A DNA stretch of 64,000 nucleotides. It comes from Thermoleophilia bacterium SCSIO 60948. Lineage in GTDB: Bacteria > Actinomycetota > Thermoleophilia > Solirubrobacterales > 70-9. Below, in pieces: positions 40,965 through 48,876 of this stretch. The notes beneath the pieces are model-generated. The model saw only the letters and a list, made by a program, of their open reading frames with translations. It searched no databases and was not told the DNA's origin. The DNA lies in the NCBI GenBank assembly GCA_021496505.1, contig CP053031.1, forward strand, positions 868,001 through 932,000, in the 5' to 3' direction. The translations under genes were made by a program, and so were the position numbers. Position 1 is the stretch's first letter. Every line of letters starts with the position of its first letter.

Positions 40965-42524
40965 GTGGGACGGGAGGGTCGAGGTGGGGTCGTCGCCGCT
41001 GGGCATCGGCTGACCGCCGAGGCGGGGGCGCGGGCGTTCGCGGAGGGCGGCAACGCCGTCGATGCCGCGCTCGCGGCGGTGATGGCCTCTTTCGCGTGCG
41101 AGAGCCCGCTGACCGCGCTCGGCGCCGGCGGACACATGCTCGTCCACGGCTTCGGCGACGACGTCGCGCTCGACTTCTTCGTCGAGGTGCCCGGTCGCGA
41201 CGCCGGCGAGCGCGCCGAGCTCGTCGAGGCCGAGATCTGGTTCAACGAGCGCGTCCCGCAGACCTTCCACGTCGGGGCCGCATCGTGCGCGGTGCCGGGG
41301 GTCCCCGCCGGCCTCGCACACGCCGCCTCGCGGTGGGCGTCGCTCCCGTTCGGCGTCCTCGCCGAGCCGGCCGTGGAGCTCGCCTCCCGCGGTGTCGAGA
41401 TGACCGCCGAGCAGGCGTACTTCCACGAGATCCTCGACCCGATCCTCTCGCTCGAGGCCGAGGGCGCCGCCTCCTACTCGCCCGCCGGCCGGCCGCTGCT
41501 CGCGGGTGAGCGACTGGCGATGCCCGACCTGGCCGACGGCCTGCGACTGCTCGCAGCGGAGGGCGCCGAGCCGTTCTACCGCGGCGAGACCGCGCGCCGG
41601 ATCGTCGACTTCGTCGCCGAGCGCGGCGGGATCATCGGGGCCGCGGACCTCGCCGCCTACCGCCCCGTCGAGCGCGAGCCGGTGCGGGTCGCATTCGCGG
41701 GGCGCGAGCTCGTGACCAACCCGCCGCCGTCCTCGGGCGGCGTCCTGATCGCGCTCGCGCTCGCCGCGCTCGAGCGCGCGGACCGGCGCGACGTCGAGTC
41801 GATCGTTCGGGCGATGGCCGCGATCCAGGCGCTCCGCGACGCCGACTTCGCCGCGCGGCTGGCCGTGCCGGGCTTCGCGGACGAGTTGCTGGCCGATGAC
41901 CACATCGCCCGGATCACCGCGTCCGCGGAGGCGGCGGGGCCGCTGCCGGGGTCGGCCCCCGGCGGCCGGCTCGGCTCGACGACGCACGTCACCGCCGTCG
42001 ACGTCGCAGGGCGTTGCGCGAGCGTGACGTGCTCGAACGGGAGCAGCTCGGGCATCGTCGTCCCCGGCACCGGCGTCCACCTCAACAACATGCTGGGCGA
42101 GCAGGACCTCAACCCGCTCGGCTTCCACCGTTTCGAACCCGGGGTTCGGATGCCCTCGATGATGTCGCCGAGCGTCGTCCTCGGCCCCGGCGGGCTCGAG
42201 CTCGGCCTCGGGAGCGGCGGATCGAACAGGATCCGCTCGGCGATCCTCCAGGTCGTCCTGCGCGCCACCCGCGAGTCGATGCCGCTCGAGGCGGCGATCG
42301 CCGCGCCGCGGGTCCACTTCGAGAACGGGGAGGTCCAGGCCGAGCCCGGCGCCGACCCCGCGGCGCTGGCCGCGCTCGAGGCGAGTGGGGCGACCGTCGA
42401 GCGCTGGGACGCGCCGAACGTCTTCTTCGGCGGCGTCCACGCGGTCGCGCGCGACGGTGAGGGGCGTCTCGAGGGTGCGGGCGACCCGCGCCGCGGCGGT
42501 GCCGTTGCGGCGGCCGGCTCCTAG
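40965..42524 (+). CDS. ggt: Gamma-glutamyltransferase-like Ntn hydrolase
   Basis: 519 residues from a GTG. The self-processing site is GSTTHVTAVD with the Thr nucleophile at 339, which after cleavage becomes the N-terminus of the small subunit. GGNAVDAALAA near the start, NPPPSSGGVL, LNNMLGEQDLNP and GSGGSNRIRSAILQVV complete the family pattern. These enzymes cleave gamma-glutamyl bonds of glutathione-like compounds and can transfer the glutamyl group. Unlike secreted GGTs there is no signal peptide, so this one should act in the cytoplasm. Ends with a 4-bp overlap (CTAG) with the convergent LON-domain gene. Confidence 0.9.
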   Translation: MGREGRGGVVAAGHRLTAEAGARAFAEGGNAVDAALAAVMASFACESPLTALGAGGHMLVHGFGDDVALDFFVEVPGRDAGERAELVEAEIWFNERVPQTFHVGAASCAVPGVPAGLAHAASRWASLPFGVLAEPAVELASRGVEMTAEQAYFHEILDPILSLEAEGAASYSPAGRPLLAGERLAMPDLADGLRLLAAEGAEPFYRGETARRIVDFVAERGGIIGAADLAAYRPVEREPVRVAFAGRELVTNPPPSSGGVLIALALAALERADRRDVESIVRAMAAIQALRDADFAARLAVPGFADELLADDHIARITASAEAAGPLPGSAPGGRLGSTTHVTAVDVAGRCASVTCSNGSSSGIVVPGTGVHLNNMLGEQDLNPLGFHRFEPGVRMPSMMSPSVVLGPGGLELGLGSGGSNRIRSAILQVVLRATRESMPLEAAIAAPRVHFENGEVQAEPGADPAALAALEASGATVERWDAPNVFFGGVHAVARDGEGRLEGAGDPRRGGAVAAAGS

Positions 42525-43165
42525 CCGACGACGACCTTGCCGTTCATCTTCGCTCGCTCGGCGACGTCGTCGGAGCGCTCGACGGCCTCGAGCAGCCCGC
42601 CCAGCGCGTCGGCCAGGACCCGCAGGCGCTCGGCCTCCGATCGCAGCTCGAGCAGCCGCTGCTTCGTCGCCGCGGGCAGCTCGATCCGGGCAGCGAGGCC
42701 GTAGGCGCTCGAATCGTCGAAGTCGTCGGGATCGGGCGGCTCGCCGGAGATCCGCTCGACGAGCGCGGCGAAGCGCTCCTGCACGGTCTCGGCCTCCTCG
42801 CTCGTGTCGACCGCGCCGTCCTCGTCGTCGGCCAGTGCCATCACGCGAGCCGCCGGATAGTCCGGGTGGCTGGTCCGCTCGAGGACGACGAACGGGGTCT
42901 CGCCGGTGACGATCACGTCGAGGCGGCCATCGTCGAAGCGCTCGAGCACCCGCGTGACCCGGGCGCTGCAGCCGACGCGACGTCCCTGGGAATCCTCACT
43001 TCGCAGCAGGACCCCGAGCGGCGCCTCGCGCTCGAGGCAGAACTCGAACATGCGCTTGTAGCGCTCCTCGAAGATGTGGAGCGGCACGAGCTCACCGGGC
43101 ACGATCGCGAGCGGCAGCTCGAAGATGGGCAGCTCGGAAGGAGCTCCTCCGGGATCGACCTCCAT
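42521..43165 (-). CDS. Stand-alone LON substrate-binding domain protein
   Basis: 214 residues. LPIFELPLAIVPGELVPLHIFEERYKRMFEFCLE is the N-terminal LON domain signature, followed by GVLLRSED, VGCSARVTRVLERFDDGRLDVIVTGETPFVV and a C-terminal helical region (ELRSEAERLRVLADALGG). There is no ATPase or protease part, so it is not Lon itself. Such proteins are thought to bind substrates or adapt proteolysis. A perfect TACAAT lies eight bases before its ATG. Confidence 0.88.
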   Translation of the reverse strand: MEVDPGGAPSELPIFELPLAIVPGELVPLHIFEERYKRMFEFCLEREAPLGVLLRSEDSQGRRVGCSARVTRVLERFDDGRLDVIVTGETPFVVLERTSHPDYPAARVMALADDEDGAVDTSEEAETVQERFAALVERISGEPPDPDDFDDSSAYGLAARIELPAATKQRLLELRSEAERLRVLADALGGLLEAVERSDDVAERAKMNGKVVVG

Positions 43166-43173
43166 CGCGCTGG

Positions 43174-43179
43174 ATTGTA
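43174..43179 (-). promoter_or_regulatory. -10 box of the LON-domain gene (TACAAT)
   Basis: TACAAT on the minus strand, eight bases before the ATG; the clearest leaderless promoter in the window. Confidence 0.6.
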
Positions 43180-43230
43180 GGTGGCGGCGAGGCTGGGCCG
43201 GAAGGGGCCCGGAGTTGAGAGAATCGCCGC

Positions 43231-44370
43231 GTGGCGGTGGATTTCGAAGCCGAGGGCCTGCTCGAGGGGCTCGACGGCGAAGCGCGCGAGGCGCGTGAGC
43301 GACTGCTGCGGGAGTTGAGCGAGGACGGCGCGGAGCTCGATGAGCTCCGCGAGGCGGTCGAGGAGGACCGGCTGATCCTGCTGCCCGCCGAGCGCGCGCT
43401 GCGTGGCCCGGGGCGCCGGCTCAACCGCCGCGAGGTCCAGGAGGAGACCGGCGGCTCGATGGAGTTCCTGACTCGTCTCTGGACGGCGATCGGGATGCCC
43501 GACCAGGGACCCGACGAGCCGGTCTACACGGATGCCGACGTCGATGCGGTCAAGCGCGCCCTCGAGTCGGTCGAGGCCGGCGTGCCCGAGGAGGGGATCC
43601 TCGAGATCACGCGTGTCGTGAGCGGCTCGATGTCGGCGCTCGCCGCCTCGATGCGCCGGATCGGGTTCGAGGCGTTCGCGGGCGATGGCGGCTCGGAGGA
43701 TGAGCTCGGCTCGCGCTTCGCATGGGCGATGGGCGATCTCGTCCCGGTCTTCACGCCGGTGCTCGAGTACGCGCTGACGCTGCACCTCCACCAGCAGGTC
43801 TCGAGCGACTATGTCGACGGCGACTCGCTTCGCTCGGGAGCCGGCGGGGGAGAGGGTGGCGAGGTCGCGGTCTGCTTCGCCGACATGGTCGGCTTCACCA
43901 AGCTGGGCGAGCAGCTCGAGGCGAGCGAGGTCGGAGCGCTGAGCCAGCGTCTCGCCGAGCTCGCACAGCAGGCGACGGGCAAGCGGGTGCGCGTGATCAA
44001 GATGATCGGCGACGCCGCGATGCTGACCGCGCCCGCCCCGCAGGAGCTGGTCGAGTCGGCGCTCGAGCTCGTCGACCTGGCCGAGCGCGAGGGCGAGGGC
44101 TTTCCGCAGCTGCGCGCGGGCGTCGCATGCGGCGAGGCGCTCGCGCGCGGTGGCGACCTCTACGGCCGCCCGGTCAACCTCGCGAGCAGGATCACCGGGG
44201 TCGCCCGGCCGGGAAGCGTCCTGTGCTCCGAGGCGGTGGGCGATGCCCTCGAGGCCGACGAGCGCTTCGAGCTCTCGTTCGCGCGCAAGCGCGAGCTCAA
44301 GGGCTTCAAGCAGGGTCAGAAGCTGTTCCGGGTCCGCCGCGCCGGGGCGGACGGTGGCGACGGCGACTAG
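43231..44370 (+). CDS. Class III adenylate cyclase, Rv1264-like with N-terminal regulatory domain
   Basis: 379 residues from a GTG. The first 200 residues are a helical regulatory region (EVQEETGGSMEFLTRLWTAIGMP, GSMSALAASMRRIGFEA) like that of the mycobacterial Rv1264 group, where it senses pH. The catalytic domain is complete: metal-binding Asp218 (CFADMVGFTKLGEQ) and Asp261 (KMIGDAAML), the ATP-selecting Lys257 and Asp309, and transition-state Asn316 and Arg320 (GRPVNLASRITG). It makes cAMP from ATP as a homodimer in the cytoplasm. The pH role is inferred from similarity. The stop overlaps the convergent methyltransferase by 4 bp. Confidence 0.9.
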   Translation: MAVDFEAEGLLEGLDGEAREARERLLRELSEDGAELDELREAVEEDRLILLPAERALRGPGRRLNRREVQEETGGSMEFLTRLWTAIGMPDQGPDEPVYTDADVDAVKRALESVEAGVPEEGILEITRVVSGSMSALAASMRRIGFEAFAGDGGSEDELGSRFAWAMGDLVPVFTPVLEYALTLHLHQQVSSDYVDGDSLRSGAGGGEGGEVAVCFADMVGFTKLGEQLEASEVGALSQRLAELAQQATGKRVRVIKMIGDAAMLTAPAPQELVESALELVDLAEREGEGFPQLRAGVACGEALARGGDLYGRPVNLASRITGVARPGSVLCSEAVGDALEADERFELSFARKRELKGFKQGQKLFRVRRAGADGGDGD

Positions 44371-45281
44371 GCGCCGCGCCGGGCCGAGCAGATCAGGTTG
44401 TAGAAGAGCTCCGGCGGCAGCCGCGGCTCGAGCAACGCGGTGTCGAGCCGCTGCAGGACGATGTAGGAGCGGAAGGCGAAGCGCCGCCAGCCGTAGGGGA
44501 TCTGGTCCTTCTCGGCCGTCGATTCGATCGTCCGCATGAACCAGCCGTGCTGGTTGGCCAGGAGCTCCTCGCCGCGGACCCGCGGCCGGTCGAACCCGGC
44601 TCCGGCGAGCATCGAGCGCAGTGCGGAGGGCGCGAAGGCGTGGACGTCGACCATCCACTCGTCCATGTCGCCGTAACCGCCGGCCACGACCTCGTCGCGG
44701 TGCGCGTCGATCCCCAGTGCGCGGCGCCAGAGCGGCGCCGCCAGCATCGCGGCGCGCTTCGGCGCCGCGGCGAACCGATCGCCGTAGAGCGAGGGCTCGC
44801 CGCAGAAGGCGACCGCGCCGCCGGGCCGCAGGACCCGGTGGAACTCGGCGAACGCGGCTTCGAGGTCGGGGATGTGGTGCAGGACGGCGTGGCCGAAGAC
44901 GAGGTCGAAGCTGCCGTCCTCGAACGGCAGCCGCTCGGCGTCGGCCGCCGCGGTTCGGACCTCGAGGCCGAGCCGCTCGGCGGTGGCCTCCAGCGCGCTC
45001 AGCATCCCCGGCGAGATGTCCGTGGCGGTCGCCGACGAGATCGCGCCGGTCTGCAGCAGGTTGAGTGAGAAGTAGCCGGTCCCGGCGCCGATCTCGAGCG
45101 CGTCGCCGAGCCCGACGGGCTCGCGCCCGAGCGCCTTTCGCATCTTTCCGGCGACCTGCGCCTGGCCGATCTCGCCGTAGTCGATGCCCCACTTGGCGTC
45201 GTATTCGGCGGCGGCGGCGTCGTGGTAGCGGGTGTTGACCTCGCGGATCGCCTCGGGTGTCGCGGTCGGATCGGCCGGCAT
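44367..45281 (-). CDS. SAM-dependent methyltransferase, class I
   Basis: 304 residues from the ATG at 45281. An ATG at 45293 is also in frame but sits inside the likely -10 box. Motif I is ALEIGAGTGYFSLNLL, motif II GSFDLVFGHAVLHHIPDLE and post-II VLRPGGAVAFCGEP, a Rossmann methyltransferase. The C-terminal 130 residues (WMVDVHAFAPSALRSML, NQHGWFMRTIES) are distinctive. Substrate unknown. It is divergent from the second methyltransferase at 45395 and may belong with that sugar-methylation block, where mycobacteria also have two methyltransferases. Confidence 0.85.
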   Translation of the reverse strand: MPADPTATPEAIREVNTRYHDAAAAEYDAKWGIDYGEIGQAQVAGKMRKALGREPVGLGDALEIGAGTGYFSLNLLQTGAISSATATDISPGMLSALEATAERLGLEVRTAAADAERLPFEDGSFDLVFGHAVLHHIPDLEAAFAEFHRVLRPGGAVAFCGEPSLYGDRFAAAPKRAAMLAAPLWRRALGIDAHRDEVVAGGYGDMDEWMVDVHAFAPSALRSMLAGAGFDRPRVRGEELLANQHGWFMRTIESTAEKDQIPYGWRRFAFRSYIVLQRLDTALLEPRLPPELFYNLICSARRGA

Positions 45282-45291
45282 TCGGCCGAGC

Positions 45292-45297
45292 ATGGTA
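45292..45297 (-). promoter_or_regulatory. Probable -10 box of the methyltransferase gene (TACCAT)
   Basis: TACCAT on the minus strand, ten bases before the ATG at 45281 and overlapping the alternative ATG at 45293, which argues for the downstream start. Confidence 0.4.
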
Positions 45298-45394
45298 GGA
45301 CGCTGCGCCGCGCGACGTGGCGCACTGTCACCTCGGCGAAGCGGTTAGCGTGGCGGATTCGCCCCGCGGACTCGGCGCTCGGCGACACCTCCCG

Positions 45395-46159
45395 ATGACC
45401 ACCCGTCACGTTCAGCGCGACCAGCCGCCCGGCGTGCCGCCGCTCGAGTTGACCGGCGAGCGAACCCTCCCCGACGTGCCGGAGGAGAACTACTGGTACC
45501 GCCGCCACGTCGCCGTCTACGAGTGGATCGCCGATCGCGTCGCCGGTCTACGGGTCGCGGATCTGGCCTGCGGAGAGGGCTACGGCTCAGCGATCCTCGC
45601 CCGCACCGCCGCGAGCGTCGTCGGTGTCGACGCCAACCCCGAGGCGCACGAGCACGCGCGGCTTCGCTACCGCGCCCCGAACCTCGAGTTCCGCCGCGCG
45701 CTCGTCGAGGACTTCGCCGAGCCATGCGACGCGATCGTCTTCCTGCAGACGATCGAGCACGTCGCGGACCCCGGAGCGCTGCTTCGCGGGTTCGCCGCGG
45801 TCGCGCCGACGTCCTATGTCTCGACCCCCAATCGACTGACCCTCGCGCCGCCCGGCGCGGAGAAGTCCGGCAACCCGTGGCACGTCCAGGAGTGGACGCC
45901 GGCGGAGTACGACGCGCTCGTCGCCCCCGCCTTCTCCTCGCACCGGATGCTCGGCCTCCACCATGCGCGAAAGCTCCGCGTCCACGAGCTGGCGATCAGA
46001 TTCGGCTGGGACCGCGTGCACCCGGCGCTCGGGATCACGAAGCCCTTCTACGAGCGCTTCGTGCCCGCGATCTCGGCCCGCGACTTCGTCCTGCGCGAGG
46101 CGGCGGAGCCGAGTGCCCACGACGGGGCCCTGGACCTGCTCGCGATCGGCCTTGCCTGA
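45395..46159 (+). CDS. SAM-dependent methyltransferase, Rv3030-like
   Basis: 254 residues from the ATG at 45395. LELTGERTLPDVPEENYWYRRHVAVYEWIADRV is a typical N-terminus of sugar-related methyltransferases, motif I is VADLACGEGYGSAILA, and later IVFLQTIEHVADPGALL. The order methyltransferase, GH57, GT4 on one strand equals Rv3030-Rv3031-Rv3032 of M. tuberculosis, which serve methylglucose lipopolysaccharide synthesis, so sugar O-methylation is the best guess. The GH57 gene starts eight bases before this stop codon. The start could be further upstream (GTG 45350) but that lies at the likely -10. Confidence 0.8.
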   Translation: MTTRHVQRDQPPGVPPLELTGERTLPDVPEENYWYRRHVAVYEWIADRVAGLRVADLACGEGYGSAILARTAASVVGVDANPEAHEHARLRYRAPNLEFRRALVEDFAEPCDAIVFLQTIEHVADPGALLRGFAAVAPTSYVSTPNRLTLAPPGAEKSGNPWHVQEWTPAEYDALVAPAFSSHRMLGLHHARKLRVHELAIRFGWDRVHPALGITKPFYERFVPAISARDFVLREAAEPSAHDGALDLLAIGLA

Positions 46160-47573
46160 GCCCGAGCGGGGCAGCGCCGGCTCGCTGGCCGTCGTCCTCC
46201 ACTCGCACATGCCCTACGTCGAGGGCTTCGGCACCTACCCGTTCGGGGAGGAGTGGCTGTTCGACGCCTACCTGCGCTCCTACGCGCCGCTGCTCGAGAT
46301 CGCCAGCGGCGTGACCCTGACGGTGACTCCGGTCCTCGCCGACCAGCTCGAGGCCGACGGGGTCGCCGAGCGGATGCTCGCCTTCGCCGAGGACCTGCGC
46401 CTCGGGATGGCGCTCACGGAGGCGGAACTCGTCGAGCCCGCACTGGCCCCGGGCTGCCACTCCGAGGCCGACAGATACCGGCGCTCGGTCGAGCTGATCC
46501 GCTCCGCCGGAGGCGACCTCCTGGCGCCGTTTCGCGACCGTGAGGCGAGCGGCGACATCGCGCTGATGACCTCGGCGGCGACCCATGCCGTGCTGCCCCT
46601 CCTCGCCACCGAGGCCGGCCGGCGGGCGCAGATCGACGCGGGCGCGCGCTCACATCGCCGGCGCTTCGGCGAGCCCGCCGGCTTCTGGCTTCCCGAGTGC
46701 GCCTACGAGCCCGGCATCGAGGCGCTGCTCGCGGATTCGGGGATGAGCTGCTTCTGCGTCGATGCCAGCGGCTGGACCGAGCCGGGCGAGCGCACCGCCC
46801 CGATCGCCACCGGCGCCGGGCCGCGCGCTCTGCCGATCGACTGGGACCTCGTATCGCGCCTCTGGTCTCTCGACGGTTATCCGTCGGACCCGCGCCATCG
46901 CGACTTCCATCGCAAGACGCATCGCGGCGCGCGCGCCTGGTCGATCGGCGACACGGGCTACGACCCCGAGGCCGCCGAGCGGCGTGCCCGCGAGCAGGCG
47001 GTCGACCTGCTCGAGGCCGTCGCCGCCAGGCTCCGCGCGCTCGCGCCCGACGGCGACGGGCTGCTCTGCTTCGCCTGCGACACCGAGCTGCTCGGCCACT
47101 GGTGGTGGGAGGGTCCGGCCTGGCTCGACGAGCTCATCGCGCGAGCGCCCGAGTTCGGCGTCGACCTCGTCACCGTGCCCGAGGCGCTCGCCCGCCACCC
47201 GGCGGCCACGGGCCGGCCGATCGCCGCGTCGACCTGGGGCGAGGGCAAGGACCTGCGCACCTGGGACTCGCGGGCGGTGGCCGACCTCGCGACCGCTCTG
47301 CGCCGGCTCGAGCTGCGCGCGGTCGCCGAGCTCCGGGGCGAGGCGGGGCGTGAGCCGGACCGTGCCCTTCGGGTCGTGCGCGAGCTGTTCGCCGCCCAGG
47401 CGAGCGACTGGGCGTTCCTCGACGAGCGCCGCCAGGCCGGCGACTATCCCTACGGCCGTGCCGTCACCCACGCGGAGCGGATGCACGAGGCCATACACTC
47501 CGCGAGCCCGCCAGATCCGCGGGTCCGGAACCTCGCGCCTGACCTCCGTCCGTCGGCGCTGATCGAGCCGTGA
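46152..47573 (+). CDS. GH57 alpha-1,4-glucan branching enzyme-like glycoside hydrolase
   Basis: 473 residues from TTG at 46152. SLAVVLHSHMPYVEGFGTYPFGEEWLFDA opens the GH57 (beta/alpha)7 barrel. The nucleophile Glu182 is in GFWLPECAYEPG and the acid/base Asp310 in CFACDTELLGHWWWEG, followed by the family WGEGKDLRTW block; a C-terminal helical domain with SDWAFLDERRQAGDYPYGRA ends it. Members form alpha-1,6 branches in glucans. Overlap with the methyltransferase and the GT4 gene 52 bases downstream make one operon. Glycogen is an alternative product, but glgA/glgC-type genes are absent here. Confidence 0.9.
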   Translation: MPEPERGSAGSLAVVLHSHMPYVEGFGTYPFGEEWLFDAYLRSYAPLLEIASGVTLTVTPVLADQLEADGVAERMLAFAEDLRLGMALTEAELVEPALAPGCHSEADRYRRSVELIRSAGGDLLAPFRDREASGDIALMTSAATHAVLPLLATEAGRRAQIDAGARSHRRRFGEPAGFWLPECAYEPGIEALLADSGMSCFCVDASGWTEPGERTAPIATGAGPRALPIDWDLVSRLWSLDGYPSDPRHRDFHRKTHRGARAWSIGDTGYDPEAAERRAREQAVDLLEAVAARLRALAPDGDGLLCFACDTELLGHWWWEGPAWLDELIARAPEFGVDLVTVPEALARHPAATGRPIAASTWGEGKDLRTWDSRAVADLATALRRLELRAVAELRGEAGREPDRALRVVRELFAAQASDWAFLDERRQAGDYPYGRAVTHAERMHEAIHSASPPDPRVRNLAPDLRPSALIEP

Positions 47574-47625
47574 GCACCGCCATGACCCACCCGACCTACC
47601 GCCCGCGCGCCGGGCGCCTAAATCG

Positions 47626-48876
47626 ATGACCCGGGTCCTCCTGCTGAGCTGGGAGTACCCGCCGCTGATCGAGGGCGGACTCGCGCGCCACGTCCGCAAG
47701 CTGGCCGAGGGCCTCGCGCGCCGCGGCACCGAGGTCCACGTCCTGACGCGCGGCGGCGAGGAGTCCCCCCGCGAGCTCCGCGAGGGCGTCCAGATCCACC
47801 GGGTGCGTGAGCCCAATCGCCCGACCGAGCTCGGCGAGTTCGTCACCTGGGTCGAGCGGATGAACGCCGACATGCTCGCCGCCGGGGTCGAGCTCGGCGA
47901 CCGCTACGACTTCGACGTCGTCCACGGCCACGACTGGCTCGTCGCGACGGCCTGCCATCACCTCGCCAAGCGCTTCGACGCGCCGCTCGTGACGACGATC
48001 CACGCGACCGAGCACGGCCGCCACCAAGGCTGGGTCGACAAGCACCCGCAGTCGCACATCCACGGCGTCGAGCGCTGGATCACGAACCGCTCGGACCGCG
48101 TGATCGCGTGCTCCTTCTACATGCGCGAGCAGATCGCCGACATCTTCGGGATCGACGACTCTCGGATCGAGGTGATCCCGAACGGGATCGACCCCGACGA
48201 CCTGCCGGCGCCGCCGAGCGACGCGCTCGAGCGACTGCGGGCGGAGTTCGCGGCTCCCGACGAGCGACTGGTCCTGCTGATCGGCCGCCTCGTCTACGAG
48301 AAGGGCTTCCAGCTCGCGCTCGAGGCGATGCCGCGGCTCGTCGAGTCGGTTCCCGGCACGCGCTTCCTCGTCGCCGGGTCGGGCACCCACGAGGCCGAGC
48401 TGCGAAGTCAGGCCGAGAGCGCCGGACTGATGGACCACGGGACGTTCCTCGGCTGGATCGGCGACGACGTCCTGCACTCGCTCTACCGGATCGCGGACGT
48501 CTGCGTCGTGCCCTCGATCTACGAGCCGTTCGGCCTCGTCGCGCTCGAGGCGATGGCGTCGGGGTGCCCGTGCATAGTCTCCGACACGGGCGGGCTGCGC
48601 GAGGTCGTGCCGAACGACCGCGTCGGGCTGCGCTTCCAGTCGCGCGACCCGGACTCGCTCGGCCAGATGGTCGAGCGGGTGCTGACCGACGCCGAGCTTC
48701 GCGACCGGCTGACCGCCGAGGCCTCCGAACACGTCCTGAGCTTCGACTGGGCCGACGTCGCGGCGAAGACCGACGACGCCTACTCGGCGCTGCTCAAGGG
48801 GCGCTCCTCGAGCGTCGCCGGACCGACCGGATCCACCGGGTCGCTCCAGCGCAGCCGCTCCGGCGACGGCCGGTAG
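47626..48876 (+). CDS. GT4 glycosyltransferase, alpha-1,4-glucan synthase-like
   Basis: 416 residues. LLLSWEYPPLIEGGLARHVRKLAEGLARRG is the GT4 N-terminal nucleotide-fold, VVHGHDWLVATACHHLAKRFDAPLVTTIHATEHGR the acceptor side and EVIPNGIDPDDL, GRLVYEKGFQLALEAM, VPSIYEPFGLVALEAMASGCPCIVSDTGGLREVV the donor-binding half with the EX7E pattern. It is closest in style to the archaeal/actinobacterial glycogen synthases and Rv3032. It would use ADP- or UDP-glucose to extend an alpha-1,4-glucan. The last 97 bases overlap the convergent acyltransferase gene. Confidence 0.9.
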   Translation: MTRVLLLSWEYPPLIEGGLARHVRKLAEGLARRGTEVHVLTRGGEESPRELREGVQIHRVREPNRPTELGEFVTWVERMNADMLAAGVELGDRYDFDVVHGHDWLVATACHHLAKRFDAPLVTTIHATEHGRHQGWVDKHPQSHIHGVERWITNRSDRVIACSFYMREQIADIFGIDDSRIEVIPNGIDPDDLPAPPSDALERLRAEFAAPDERLVLLIGRLVYEKGFQLALEAMPRLVESVPGTRFLVAGSGTHEAELRSQAESAGLMDHGTFLGWIGDDVLHSLYRIADVCVVPSIYEPFGLVALEAMASGCPCIVSDTGGLREVVPNDRVGLRFQSRDPDSLGQMVERVLTDAELRDRLTAEASEHVLSFDWADVAAKTDDAYSALLKGRSSSVAGPTGSTGSLQRSRSGDGR

